The notes under the pieces are model-generated. The model made no database searches. It was given only the letters and a program-made list of their open reading frames with translations, and was not told the DNA's origin. The translations under genes and the position numbers were made by a program. 64,000 nucleotides of DNA from an uncultured Paracoccaceae bacterium. Its GTDB lineage: Bacteria > Pseudomonadota > Alphaproteobacteria > Rhodobacterales > Rhodobacteraceae. The DNA is taken from positions 1,526,032-1,590,031 of the forward strand of contig CANMKS010000001.1 of the NCBI GenBank assembly GCA_947498645.1, in the 5' to 3' direction. Shown here one piece after another: positions 18,771 through 27,182 of this stretch (within the stretch, counting starts at the first letter, position 1; every line of letters starts with the position of its first letter).

Positions 18771-19118
18771 TCAAGTGGTTTTGGGGCGTCTGACGGGGCG
18801 GTTGTTGGGTGTGATGTGGTCAAATGCACCGTCGCCGTAGGATTTTGTGACCTCAGAAATCACAACATGAAATCCGCCGTACCATTTCTCGTACTGCTTT
18901 TTGGCTTCTAGATGCGATGGATGCGCTGAAAATGCCTTAAGGGCCAGATGATTGTCCCAATAGTAGATGGAGTTTCGCGTTTTACGGTCTTCGCTGAACC
19001 AGTTTTCTTTGCCCAGGAATCCGTTGGTTTCTTCGGCGGCCTGCGCAATCAGCGCATCCAACCGAAAGAACTCATCATCCAGTTCGGTTTCAGTGAAGAT
19101 GAAACTTGCTGTCAGCAT
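18771..19118 (-). CDS. Antibiotic-biosynthesis-monooxygenase (ABM)-like protein
   Basis: A 115-aa dimeric ferredoxin-like alpha+beta protein. The alternating strand/helix pattern ([54 protein letters not shown]) resembles the ABM fold. This family includes heme-degrading and quinol monooxygenases and also many small proteins of unknown role. The start at 19118 shares a base with the trmD stop (TGATG), so it is coupled to trmD and was chosen over the track start. Function unknown. Confidence 0.7.
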   Translation of the reverse strand: MLTASFIFTETELDDEFFRLDALIAQAAEETNGFLGKENWFSEDRKTRNSIYYWDNHLALKAFSAHPSHLEAKKQYEKWYGGFHVVISEVTKSYGDGAFDHITPNNRPVRRPKTT

Positions 19119-19918
19119 CAATCCTTCCTTTGCCTGCCCTTGTGGGCCGACCATAAATCAGGCCGCCGATCTTGCGTGATCTTTTCCGACATCTCGCGCC
19201 GCCACGCCGTGATTTTGGCGTGGTTGCCGGACAGCAGCACCTCGGGGATCTTGTGCCCCTGCCATTCGGCGGGTTTGGTGTATTGCGGGTGTTCCAAAAG
19301 CCCGGCAGAAAAGCTTTCTTCGATCGCGCTGTCCGCATTTCCCAGAACGCCAGGCAGCAACCGCACCGTCGCGTCGATCATCGCCTGCGCCGCAATCTCG
19401 CCGCCGGTCATGACGAAATCGCCAAGGCTGATCTCTTGGATGCCGAAATGTTGCAACACCCGTTCATCCACGCCCTCAAACCGGCCACAGAGCATGGTTA
19501 CCCCATCCATGCGTGCCCAGTTGCGTGCCGTCGCCTGATCAAACCGCGGCCCGCGCGGCGACAGGTAAACCAAAGGGGCCACACCCTTGGTCCCGGCGCG
19601 CGCCTCGACAATCGCTTTTTCCAGAACATCAGCCCGCAGCACCATCCCTGCGCCGCCACCCGCCGGGGTGTCGTCAACATTGCGATGCTTGCCAATGCCA
19701 TAGTCGCGCAAATCATAGGTCTGCAATTGCCACAACCCATCCTGCAACGCTTTGCCAGTCAGGCTTTCGCCCAGCACACCGGGAAAGGCCTGCGGGAACA
19801 GGGTCAGTATCTGGGCTGTCCAGGCACCGGCAATATCCGGGGTCTCCGTCATCAATTCACGCGGCTTCAGCGTGGGGCGGACAGCAATGCGCCCGGCGGA
19901 TTTTGGTGGCTTGGTCAA
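19118..19918 (-). CDS. trmD: tRNA (guanine-37-N1)-methyltransferase
   Basis: TrmD methylates G37 next to the anticodon and prevents +1 frameshifting. The 266-aa protein has the SPOUT trefoil-knot elements [23 protein letters not shown] and [12 protein letters not shown] (residues ~118-165), followed by the C-terminal domain with [14 protein letters not shown]. An N-terminal extension of about 30 residues precedes the core. It overlaps rimM by 4 bases and the ABM gene by one base. Confidence 0.96.
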   Translation of the reverse strand: MTKPPKSAGRIAVRPTLKPRELMTETPDIAGAWTAQILTLFPQAFPGVLGESLTGKALQDGLWQLQTYDLRDYGIGKHRNVDDTPAGGGAGMVLRADVLEKAIVEARAGTKGVAPLVYLSPRGPRFDQATARNWARMDGVTMLCGRFEGVDERVLQHFGIQEISLGDFVMTGGEIAAQAMIDATVRLLPGVLGNADSAIEESFSAGLLEHPQYTKPAEWQGHKIPEVLLSGNHAKITAWRREMSEKITQDRRPDLWSAHKGRQRKD

Positions 19919-20418
19919 AACAACCCCTCTGGCGGGTCCGCAATAATGCGTCGGCTGGCCAGATCAACGGTTGGCACGGCGGCCTGCGTAAAGGGCAGCA
20001 ATACTGTGTCGGACGCACCCGGCACGATGATTTCCAGCAAGTCGCCCGCGCCGTGGTCCATGACGTTCTTGACCGTGCCAAGGGTCGCCCCGCCGGTGTC
20101 CAGTACGGTGAGGCCAATCAGATCGGTGTAGTAATATTCATCATCCGGCAGTGACGGCATCACATCGCGCGGGGCATAAAGGTTCACGTTGCGCAGAGCG
20201 TCGGCATCTTCTTTGGTCACAACGCCATCAATGTGCGCGGTAAACCCGTTCTTGAGCTGGCCCGTCAGCAGAACCTGGGCAAAGGCGCGCCCGTCTTCGG
20301 CATAAAGCGGGGTGTAATCTGCAATCGCTTGCGGGTCGGCGCAATAGGACTTCAGGCGCACTTCGCCCTGAACACCAAATGCGCCGCCAATGGCACCCAC
20401 GATTACACGATCAGTCAT
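19915..20418 (-). CDS. rimM: Ribosome maturation factor RimM
   Basis: RimM assists 30S head assembly by binding S19. The 167-aa sequence opens with [19 protein letters not shown], and the PRC-barrel part contains [16 protein letters not shown] (residues ~78-93). It is preceded by a 48-aa membrane-protein gene whose stop overlaps the rimM start (TGATG), and it overlaps trmD downstream by 4 bases. Confidence 0.95.
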   Translation of the reverse strand: MTDRVIVGAIGGAFGVQGEVRLKSYCADPQAIADYTPLYAEDGRAFAQVLLTGQLKNGFTAHIDGVVTKEDADALRNVNLYAPRDVMPSLPDDEYYYTDLIGLTVLDTGGATLGTVKNVMDHGAGDLLEIIVPGASDTVLLPFTQAAVPTVDLASRRIIADPPEGLF

Positions 20419-20564
20419 CAGTCAAACTCCGGTCCCACGCAAATATTTTCAACCCACAGTCCGCCACCGCCCTCGCAGATGCCCTGCTGGCCTTCGCGCT
20501 CAAACAGCATGCCTGCCACAAAGGCGAACATCACCAGAATAAGCGTGCGTAACAAGCGGAACAT
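20418..20564 (-). CDS. 48-aa single-pass membrane protein between rpsP and rimM
   Basis: This frame is too short for the ORF track. It encodes [20 protein letters not shown] followed by a polar segment with two cysteines ([17 protein letters not shown]). One N-terminal membrane helix (residues ~4-20) with a short, probably periplasmic tail is predicted. The two cysteines, 12 residues apart, could form a disulfide. The stop overlaps the rimM ATG by one base (TGATG), and this precise coupling supports it as a real gene. Function unknown. Confidence 0.7.
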   Translation of the reverse strand: MFRLLRTLILVMFAFVAGMLFEREGQQGICEGGGGLWVENICVGPEFD

Positions 20565-20590
20565 GCATTGGTCCCAAATGGGGAATGAGT

Positions 20591-20617
20591 GTCGCCCTGG
20601 CGCTGGGCCGGGGCGAC
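20591..20617 (-). terminator. Hairpin between rpsP and the 48-aa gene
   Basis: Inverted repeat GTCGCCC / GGGCGAC with a 13-base loop, 10 bases after the rpsP stop, with no clear T run. It may be a partial terminator or an RNA-stability element that lowers expression of rimM-trmD relative to rpsP. Confidence 0.4.
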
Positions 20618-20627
20618 CTTTGCAGAT

Positions 20628-21044
20628 TTACTCTTCTGCTGCGGCTTCTTCAGCCACTTCTTCTGCGGGTGCTTCTTCCGCAGGTGCGTTTGCAGCTTCT
20701 TCAGCAGCAGCGGCTTTGGCAGCTTTTTCTTCAGCACGTGCCTGAGCAGCTTTGCCTGGTGTACCCTTCTTGGGGTTGCTGCGGTCTTTCTTGGGCAGTT
20801 CGCCGGCAGCTTCCAACATGCGCGATACACGGTCGGTTGGCTGTGCGCCTTCGCCCAACCAGTATTTCACGCGCTCCATGTTCATTTTCACGCGCTCTTC
20901 GCTGTCTTTTGGCAGCATGGGGTTATATGTGCCCAGCTTTTCGATGAAACGGCCATCGCGTGGCATACGGCTGTCGGCCGCCACGATTGCATAAAATGGA
21001 CGTTTCTTTGAGCCGCCACGGGCCAAACGGATTTTCATAGCCAT
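20628..21044 (-). CDS. rpsP: 30S ribosomal protein S16 with acidic C-terminal extension
   Basis: S16 stabilises the 30S body. The core ([35 protein letters not shown]) is canonical for about 80 residues. It is followed by a lysine-rich stretch and then a roughly 40-residue alanine/glutamate-rich tail ([17 protein letters not shown]), giving 138 aa against the usual 80-90. Such tails are seen in other alphaproteobacteria. The gene lies 40 bases downstream of the chorismate mutase gene. Confidence 0.96.
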   Translation of the reverse strand: MAMKIRLARGGSKKRPFYAIVAADSRMPRDGRFIEKLGTYNPMLPKDSEERVKMNMERVKYWLGEGAQPTDRVSRMLEAAGELPKKDRSNPKKGTPGKAAQARAEEKAAKAAAAEEAANAPAEEAPAEEVAEEAAAEE

Positions 21045-21084
21045 CAGATTTTCTCCTTAAAGATGGGGTCGAGGGCGCAGGCCC

Positions 21085-21381
21085 TCAGGATTGGTGTTGT
21101 TTGTGGTGTTGGATGACTTCCTGAATGATGAAGTTCAGGAATTTCTTGGCAAATTCCGGATCAAGATCGGCCCGGTTTGCAAGATCGGTAAGCCGCGCGA
21201 TCTGTCTTTCTTCACGCGCAGGGTCGGAGGGGGGCAGGTCGTGTTCGGCCTTTAGCCGCCCCACCGCCTGCGTATGTTTGAAGCGCTCGCCCAATGTGTA
21301 GACAAGGATGGCATCAAGCCGGTCGATGCTTTCGCGATGATCCTTCAGGATATCAGCGGCGCGGGTGGTGGCGTCAGTCAT
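21085..21381 (-). CDS. Chorismate mutase (AroQ class)
   Basis: A 98-aa all-helical AroQ-type protein that converts chorismate to prephenate for phenylalanine and tyrosine synthesis. Recognisable elements are RESIDRLDAILVYTLGERF, the VGRLKAEHDLPPSDPAREERQ stretch carrying the active-site lysine and arginine, and the C-terminal IIQEVIQHHK. No signal peptide and no fused dehydratase are present. The start overlaps the stop of an acetyltransferase gene by 4 bases. Its place next to rpsP is unrelated to aromatic synthesis and probably only positional. Confidence 0.88.
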   Translation of the reverse strand: MTDATTRAADILKDHRESIDRLDAILVYTLGERFKHTQAVGRLKAEHDLPPSDPAREERQIARLTDLANRADLDPEFAKKFLNFIIQEVIQHHKQHQS

Positions 21382-21944
21382 CGGGCGCTCCTATCTGGGG
21401 GGTAACGGAAAATGGCTACGCTGCTGTCGGCGGGATGCGTGCCGGACATCTGCGCGCCAAGGCGATTGGCGACACGGACAGAGGAATCATTGCCGTCAGC
21501 GATGTAGCTGACGAATTCTGTGCCGTAGATTTGGTGCCCAAGATCTCGCAGGGCGACTGCGGCTTCGGTGGCGTATCCGTGCCCTTCAGCCTCGGCGGTC
21601 AGTAGCCAGCCAAGCTCTGGCGCAGGGTCGCCAAATTCGTGTCCCAGCAAAACCAGACCCAGCACAGCATCATCATCTGATGCGCGACAAATGGTCAGCG
21701 CCCCATGCCCGCGGAGCACCCAACCCGCCACAAGTTGGTTGAAATCAAGCCACGCATCCTCTGCCGCCATCGGTCCTCCGATAAATGCGGCGCGGTCGGT
21801 GGTAAAAATCGGTTCCAGCGTTGCCCAATCGGAAAGGCGCGGCAGGCGCAACGTCAGCCGTTCGGTTTCAATCCGCGGTATAGCGGCCGTGATCGCAGCG
21901 ATTTGTTTTTTGCCGCCTTGCGGTGTCTGCGCCCAGGGTGTCAT
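21378..21944 (-). CDS. GNAT-family N-acetyltransferase (third of three)
   Basis: A 188-aa RimJ/RimL-type GNAT protein: IETERLTLRLPRLSDW at the N-terminus, a central strand PELGWLLTAEAEGHGYATEA (motif A, acetyl-CoA binding, residues ~112-131), then VSYIADGNDSSVRVANRLG. The substrate may be a protein N-terminus or a small amine. It overlaps its neighbours by 4 bases on both sides, so it is translated with the tandem GNAT genes and chorismate mutase. Confidence 0.88.
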   Translation of the reverse strand: MTPWAQTPQGGKKQIAAITAAIPRIETERLTLRLPRLSDWATLEPIFTTDRAAFIGGPMAAEDAWLDFNQLVAGWVLRGHGALTICRASDDDAVLGLVLLGHEFGDPAPELGWLLTAEAEGHGYATEAAVALRDLGHQIYGTEFVSYIADGNDSSVRVANRLGAQMSGTHPADSSVAIFRYPPDRSAR

Positions 21945-22441
21945 GCCTTACCCCGCATGTGGCGATAGACCAGCGTGCCTTTGTCTTCGGGCGCCTTTGC
22001 ATTGACGTCATGCACAGCGCCCAGCTTTTGCGCCACGCGGATCGAGGCCGCGTTGCGTTCACCAATGTAACTGACAATGCTGGGCAGATCTGTCGTAGCA
22101 AAGGTGTGGTTGATGATCGCGCGCCCGGCTTCCTCTGCCAGTCCCATGCCGGTGAAGCCATCATAGATGAACCAGCCACATTCGGGTTCCGGGAAATGTG
22201 GTGGATGCACGAGGCCAACACCACCGGCGAGCTTTCCATCCATCTCGATGGCCAAAGTGCCAAAACCATAAAGCGGCCACGTGGCCACATCATTGGTAAA
22301 CCATGTCCACGCCTGATTACGGTCGATGGGGCCATCCATATAGACAGCGCGGTCACTGGCCATGAAGGCGGCGTAGGTGTCGAAATCACCACGCAGATAG
22401 GGGCGCAGCGTCAGGCGTTTGGTGTGCAAGGTTGGGATCAT
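21941..22441 (-). CDS. GNAT-family N-acetyltransferase (second of three)
   Basis: A 166-aa GNAT protein with LHTKRLTLRPYLRGDFDTY, ECGWFIYDGFTGMGLAEEAG (motif A) and VSYIGERNAASIRVAQKLGA. It is close in layout to its two neighbours, which suggests local duplication followed by divergence. ATGA overlaps connect it on both sides. Substrate unknown. Confidence 0.88.
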   Translation of the reverse strand: MIPTLHTKRLTLRPYLRGDFDTYAAFMASDRAVYMDGPIDRNQAWTWFTNDVATWPLYGFGTLAIEMDGKLAGGVGLVHPPHFPEPECGWFIYDGFTGMGLAEEAGRAIINHTFATTDLPSIVSYIGERNAASIRVAQKLGAVHDVNAKAPEDKGTLVYRHMRGKA

Positions 22442-22986
22442 GCAATCGCCCCCGCAGCTTGCCGTACCGCGCGCGGGTCGTTGTGTGCCAAGTGCCGAAA
22501 CACGATGCAGTTTTCGCCATCTACAACATCGCGGCGTTCCTCAACAGCGCCTAGCCGGGTCGCCAGCGCCAAGGATCGTGTGTTGTTGGGAGAGATCAAT
22601 GATATCAGCGGCTCAAGCCCCAGCGTGCCACCGGCCCATTCGCGCACTGCACAGGCGGCTTCAAACGCATAGGACCGCCCTTCAAAGCCATCAAACATAT
22701 GCCATGCCAGTTCAGGCTGCGGCCATTCGATGTGGTGCAACACACCGACACGCCCTGCGGCAATACCTGTTTCACGCTCGGTCACCGTAAAGAAGCCATA
22801 GCCGTGCCACTGCCAATGTCCGATGCCTGCGATAAAGCCGCGCCATGCATCACGTTCTGTACCCCGACCACCCACAGCCTCCATCCGCTCAGACCGGGTG
22901 ACCCATGCGGTGAAGGCCGCAAGGTCCCGTTTCTGCGGGCCGCGCAACACAAGGCGCGCCGTGGTGAGGGTGGGGGCGGGTGTCAT
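22438..22986 (-). CDS. GNAT-family N-acetyltransferase (first of three)
   Basis: A 182-aa GNAT protein starting LTTARLVLRGPQKRDLAAF, with PELAWHMFDGFEGRSYAFEA (motif A) and SLISPNNTRSLALATRLGA. It starts 3 bases after the ffh stop, so it belongs to the ffh transcript. Substrate unknown. Confidence 0.88.
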   Translation of the reverse strand: MTPAPTLTTARLVLRGPQKRDLAAFTAWVTRSERMEAVGGRGTERDAWRGFIAGIGHWQWHGYGFFTVTERETGIAAGRVGVLHHIEWPQPELAWHMFDGFEGRSYAFEAACAVREWAGGTLGLEPLISLISPNNTRSLALATRLGAVEERRDVVDGENCIVFRHLAHNDPRAVRQAAGAIA

Positions 22987-22989
22987 CGG

Positions 22990-24495
22990 TTACTTCTTTT
23001 TTCCGAAACCTGACAGGCCGGGTGGCAGTCCCGCACCACCGCCCAAACCGGGCAAACCACCGGGCGGCATCTTGCCTTGCAGCGCTTTGGCTGCTTCGGC
23101 CATCGCCTTGGGGTCGTTCATATCGGGCATCCCGCCGTCGGGCATTCCGCCGCCTTTGCCGAACATGCCCTTCATGGCCTGTTTCAACATGCCGCCCTTG
23201 CCCATCTTTTTCATCATATCGGCCATCTGGCGGTGTTGTTTGACCAGTTTGTTCAACTCGGACACTTCCAACCCGGCACCCTTTGCAACGCGCTTTTTGC
23301 GGCTTGCTGCCAGCAGGTCAGGGTTGGCCCGTTCTTTCTTGGTCATGGAGTTGATCAACGCGATTTGGCGTTTGAGGATGCTGTCATCCATGCCAGCGGC
23401 GGCCATCTGTTTGCCCATCTTGGCGGCGCCGGGCATCATTCCCATCATGCCTTCCATGCCGCCCATCTTCATCATCTGCTCGAGCTGCATCTTCAGGTCG
23501 TTCATGTTGAAGCGACCCTTTTGAAAGCGCTTCATCATGCGTTCGGCCTGTTCGGCCTCGATCGTTTCCTGCGCCTTTTCGACCAACGCAACAATGTCGC
23601 CCATGCCAAGGATGCGGCCCGCAATGCGATCCGGCTCGAACGTCTCAATCGCGTCCATCTTTTCGCCAAGACCGACAAAGCGAATGGGCTTGCCCGTGAT
23701 CGCGCGCATAGACAGAGCCGCACCACCGCGCCCGTCGCCGTCCATTCGCGTCAGGACCACGCCTGACACACCGATCTTGTCGTCGAATTCCTGGGCTACA
23801 TTCACCGCGTCCTGCCCGGTCAGACCATCAACCACCAGCAGTGTTTCGCGTGGGTTGGCGACGTCGCGCACGGCGGCGGCCTGCGCAATCAGTTCTGCGT
23901 CAATGTGCAAGCGACCCGCGGTGTCGAGCATATAGACGTCGTACCCACCAAGGCTGGCTTGGGTCTTGGCGCGTTTGGCAATCGCAACCGGGTCTTCGCC
24001 TTTGACAATGGGCAGGGTATCGACACCGATTTGCCCGCCCAAGATCGCCAACTGCTCCATCGCGGCAGGGCGGTTGGTATCAAGCGAGGCCATCAGCACA
24101 CGCTTGCCTTCGCGTTCTTTCAGACGTTTGGCCAGTTTGGCAGTGGTTGTCGTTTTGCCAGACCCTTGCAAACCCACCATCAGGATCGGGGCAGGTGGGT
24201 TGTCGATTTTCAGCGCGCCGGGGTCATCATCGCCGGTCAGGACATGCTGCAATTCATCATGCACAATCTTGACGACTTGCTGGCCGGGCGTGATTGACTT
24301 TGTGACGGCCTGGCCGGTTGCCTTGTCTTGCACGGCTTTGATGAAGTCGCGCGCAACAGGCAGCGATACATCAGCCTCAAGCAAGGCCACGCGCACCTCG
24401 CGCAGGGCCGTTTTGACGTCATCATCCGTCAGCGCACCTTGCTTGGTCAGCTTGTCAAAGACACCGGATAGGCGTTCGGATAGATTTTCAAACAT
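22990..24495 (-). CDS. ffh: Signal recognition particle GTPase Ffh
   Basis: Ffh binds signal sequences of nascent membrane proteins and, with 4.5S RNA and FtsY, targets ribosomes to the membrane. The 501-aa protein shows the N domain, the G domain (G1 GLQGSGKTTTTAKLAKRL near residue 107, DTNRPAA, G3 DTAGRLHID, G4 TRMDGDGRGG) and a methionine-rich M domain (MMKMGGMEGMMGMMPGAAKM). A glycine/proline-rich tail follows. I chose the ATG at 24495 (MFENLSERLSGVF), the conserved family start. No 4.5S RNA gene was recognised beside it. Confidence 0.97.
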   Translation of the reverse strand: MFENLSERLSGVFDKLTKQGALTDDDVKTALREVRVALLEADVSLPVARDFIKAVQDKATGQAVTKSITPGQQVVKIVHDELQHVLTGDDDPGALKIDNPPAPILMVGLQGSGKTTTTAKLAKRLKEREGKRVLMASLDTNRPAAMEQLAILGGQIGVDTLPIVKGEDPVAIAKRAKTQASLGGYDVYMLDTAGRLHIDAELIAQAAAVRDVANPRETLLVVDGLTGQDAVNVAQEFDDKIGVSGVVLTRMDGDGRGGAALSMRAITGKPIRFVGLGEKMDAIETFEPDRIAGRILGMGDIVALVEKAQETIEAEQAERMMKRFQKGRFNMNDLKMQLEQMMKMGGMEGMMGMMPGAAKMGKQMAAAGMDDSILKRQIALINSMTKKERANPDLLAASRKKRVAKGAGLEVSELNKLVKQHRQMADMMKKMGKGGMLKQAMKGMFGKGGGMPDGGMPDMNDPKAMAEAAKALQGKMPPGGLPGLGGGAGLPPGLSGFGKKK

Positions 24496-24870
24496 CGGCC
24501 AAGGCCCTCGTCTCGTTTTTGGTTGCCCTGCGTATATAGTGACGCAATGCAAAAAGCAGTAGCGCCCCCGTGGGCGCGACGCGCTGACGGAGGGCGATCC
24601 CCTGATATTTGGGGACCGGAAAGCTGATGCTATCCGGGTGTTGGCTGGCGTTTACGCCCGTAGCGCGGTTAAGTCAACCTACACAGGGTGAACCAGCAAT
24701 CGGTGGTGGCACGGCTGGCTGCGCCATCCACAATGCCAGAGGCATTGGTATGTAGGACGGTGGTTATGCGCGGGCCCCTGCGGTGGATGCTATCGGAAAT
24801 ACGGCCTTGCGCTGGCGAACGAAATATCCGAATTTTGTCGTCAAATGTTTGCAAATGCACAGGTGACCGC
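24496..24870. other. 375-bp intergenic region with clustered hairpins
   Basis: This region lies between divergent ffh and the LysR gene and holds the promoters of both. On the plus strand between about 24574 and 24656 there are four close hairpins: GCGCCC-CCGT-GGGCGC, CCCC-TGATATTT-GGGG, CCGGAAAGC-TGAT-GCTATCCGG (one mismatch) and GGCG-TTTA-CGCC. A further CAATGCC-AGA-GGCATTG lies near 24733. I see no coding frame I trust; the track start at 24688 precedes the true LysR start. No GGAAGGAAGCAG-type 4.5S RNA loop is present. It may encode a structured RNA. Confidence 0.4.
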
Positions 24871-25749
24871 GTGGATAACTGGGATGAGATCAGAACGGCC
24901 TTTCAGGTGGCGCGGATGGGCACCGTCAGCGGTGCCGCTGATCAACTGGGCGTGCACCACGCCACGGTGATCCGCCACATTGATGCGCTGGAACAGCGTC
25001 TGGGGGCAAAACTGTTTCAGCGTCATGCGCGCGGGTACACGGCCACCGAGGCCGGCACCGATCTGTTGCAGGTCGCGCAGGCCACCGATGATCAGTTCAC
25101 GCAGTTGGCCGGGCGGATCAAGGGGCAGGGAGAAGGTGTGTCGGGCGACCTTGTTGTCACATCGCTGGCGACGGCGTCGTGCATGTTGACCCCGGTATTG
25201 GTGGCGTTTCAGGCCGAACACCCCGAGGTGCGGGTGCGCTACCGGACGGGTGACCGCGTGTTTCGGTTGGAATACGGCGAGGCCCATGTCGCAATCCGAG
25301 CGGGCACCATGCCCGAAGAGCCCGACAACGTGGTGCAGCCATTCATGCAGCAGCAGATGGCGCTGGTCGCCTCTGACGGTTACATCGCGCGACATGGTGC
25401 GCCAAAGGACGCGGCGGACTTCAAGAACCATTATTTCGTGACACATGACAGCGATAACAACCGTGCCCCCTTCAACCGTTGGCTGCGCGAGATGGTGTCG
25501 GAAGATCGCTTGACCTATCGCGCGACCGATAACCGCAATATGCAGGATGCCATCGTAGCCGGTGCCGGGATCGGGTTTGTTCTGGCGCAGGTCGCAAAGG
25601 CTGATCCCGCACTGACCGAGGTGATTGCACGCCAAGACGAATGGGCCGCACCGCTATGGATCGTGACCCATGTGGATTTGCACCGGACGACCAAAGTGCA
25701 AACCTTCCTGCGCTTTCTGAAAGATCGCATCAAGACGCTGGAGTGTTAA
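24871..25749 (+). CDS. LysR-family transcriptional regulator
   Basis: A 292-aa LysR protein. The HTH is IRTAFQVARMGTVSGAADQLGVHHATVIRHIDALEQ (residues ~7-42), followed by the effector domain. I chose the GTG at 24871, preceded by AGGTGA, because the family fold begins at DNWDEIRTAF; the track start adds 61 unsupported residues. The TAA stop overlaps the ATG of an EamA transporter by one base, so regulator and transporter are co-transcribed. Confidence 0.88.
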   Translation: MDNWDEIRTAFQVARMGTVSGAADQLGVHHATVIRHIDALEQRLGAKLFQRHARGYTATEAGTDLLQVAQATDDQFTQLAGRIKGQGEGVSGDLVVTSLATASCMLTPVLVAFQAEHPEVRVRYRTGDRVFRLEYGEAHVAIRAGTMPEEPDNVVQPFMQQQMALVASDGYIARHGAPKDAADFKNHYFVTHDSDNNRAPFNRWLREMVSEDRLTYRATDNRNMQDAIVAGAGIGFVLAQVAKADPALTEVIARQDEWAAPLWIVTHVDLHRTTKVQTFLRFLKDRIKTLEC

Positions 25750-26645
25750 TGACGCATGGCCGTGCCGGGCATCTGGCGATGCTCGTCTTTTCGATGCTGG
25801 TGGCGGGCTCGTTTGCGCTGGGGTCGCTGGCCGCCAACGAGATTGCGCCGACAGTGCTGAATGTTGTGCGGTTCTGGATTGCCACAGCGATTATGGGGAT
25901 GGTTGCGTTGGCCACAACCGGATTGCCCCGCAGTGCCGCCCAGGCGCCATGGCGTTACGTCGTGCTGGCGTCCTTTTTCACAACTTACTTTGTGCTGATG
26001 TTCGAAGGGTTGAAAACCGCCCCGCCGGTCAGCGCTGCGGCTGTGTTCACCCTGACGCCGATCCTGTCGGCGGGGTTTGGTTATATCCTGCTGCGACAAG
26101 TCGTGACACCACGGATCGCCCTTGCCTTGGTGATAGGGGCATTGGGTGCGATCTGGGTCATCTTTCGGGCCGATGTTGCCGCGATCCTGCGATTTGAGAT
26201 CGGGCAGGGCGAGATGATCTACTTCTGGGGCTGCGCTGCCCATGCGGTTTATACCCCGCTGGTACGCAAACTGAACCGGGGTGAAAGCGCGATTGTGTTC
26301 AGTTTTGGCGTTTTGCTGGCGGGGTCCATCCTGTTGACGTTCTGGGGCGGAAGAGAGGCAATCGCAACGGATTGGGCCAACCTGCCAATGATTGTCTGGC
26401 TGACAATCATCTACACAGCCGTTTTCGCTAGTGCTGCGACCTTTACCTTGCTGCAATTCGCAGCACTCCGACTGCCGAGTTCAAAGGTCATGGCGTATAC
26501 TTATCTGGTGCCAAGCTGGGTGCTGGTCTGGGAGATTGCGCTGGCTGGTGACACGGCGCCCGCCAAGGTGATCATCGGGCTCGCGTTGACGATATTTGCG
26601 CTTTTCCTCTTGTTGCGGAATGATGATGTAGCGCCAGCGACGTAG
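25749..26645 (+). CDS. EamA/DMT-family membrane transporter
   Basis: A 298-aa, ten-segment DMT-superfamily protein: GSFALGSLAANEIAPTVLNVVRFW in the first repeat, and LRLPSSKVMAYTYLVPSWVLVWEIA in the second, with the conserved glutamate at the position typical of EamA pumps. It starts one base inside the LysR stop codon, so the longer track start lies within the regulator. Substrate unknown; export of a metabolite or amino acid under control of the linked LysR protein is a reasonable inference. Confidence 0.88.
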   Translation: MTHGRAGHLAMLVFSMLVAGSFALGSLAANEIAPTVLNVVRFWIATAIMGMVALATTGLPRSAAQAPWRYVVLASFFTTYFVLMFEGLKTAPPVSAAAVFTLTPILSAGFGYILLRQVVTPRIALALVIGALGAIWVIFRADVAAILRFEIGQGEMIYFWGCAAHAVYTPLVRKLNRGESAIVFSFGVLLAGSILLTFWGGREAIATDWANLPMIVWLTIIYTAVFASAATFTLLQFAALRLPSSKVMAYTYLVPSWVLVWEIALAGDTAPAKVIIGLALTIFALFLLLRNDDVAPAT

Positions 26646-26704
26646 TTGAGTGGGAACCTATGGGCGCGCGCGGCGTTACTCTGTCACGAAACAAAGGAAA
26701 CATT

Positions 26705-26773
26705 ATGCGCAATATCATCTATCTTGTCGGACTTGTGGTTATCGTACTGGCTATCGTTCGCTTCGTGCTCTGA
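26705..26773 (+). CDS. 22-aa putative membrane peptide
   Basis: A short frame (MRNIIYLVGLVVIVLAIVRF plus two residues) preceded by AAAGGAA at 4-5 bases. It is almost entirely one hydrophobic helix. It starts 60 bases after the EamA gene. The strong ribosome-binding site and clean hydrophobic composition support it, but at this length chance cannot be excluded. Function unknown. Confidence 0.5.
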   Translation: MRNIIYLVGLVVIVLAIVRFVL

Positions 26774-26849
26774 CGTCATTCGCCACGACGCGGGCAGTGC
26801 GTGGTCAGACCACCACTGGCGAACTGAAAAACCTTGATTTGGGGCGCGT

Positions 26850-27182
26850 CTATTGCGCGCCCTCTTTGAGCTGTTGAGACAGGAAGCTTTCGAAGGCATC
26901 AAGATCAATTGCATCCATCTGGCCAAATGCCTGCATCCAAACCGAGGCTTCGCGCAATGCGTCAGGTTCCAGTTTGCACCATTTCACACGGCCGCGTTTT
27001 TCCTGCGAAATCAGACCAGCGGCGGTCAGTACGGCCAGATGTTTGGATATGGCGGCCAAAGATGTCTCAAACGGTTCGGCAACATCGGTGACGGCCATGT
27101 CATCTTCCAGCAGCATCGAAAGAATCGCGCGGCGTGTGGGATCGGCCAAAGCCGCGAAAATGATGTCGAGAGGGTGTGCCAT
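26850..27182 (-). CDS. ArsR-family winged-helix regulator
   Basis: A 110-aa DNA-binding protein. MAHPLDIIFAALADPTRRAILSML is the first helix pair, followed by the recognition region VAEPFETSLAAISKHLAVLTAAGLI (residues ~34-58) and the wing EKRGRVKWCKLEP. The usual ELCVCDL metal-binding motif is missing, which points to the non-metal ArsR subgroup often paired with SRPBCC proteins. I preferred the ATG at 27182 to a TTG at 27200. No obvious target gene is adjacent. Confidence 0.85.
   Translation of the reverse strand: MAHPLDIIFAALADPTRRAILSMLLEDDMAVTDVAEPFETSLAAISKHLAVLTAAGLISQEKRGRVKWCKLEPDALREASVWMQAFGQMDAIDLDAFESFLSQQLKEGAQ

Noticed and set aside
24496-24870. 4.5S RNA gene expected near ffh
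   Set aside because: The conserved GGAAGGAAGCAG-type loop is missing; only a weak CCGGAAAGC resemblance exists.
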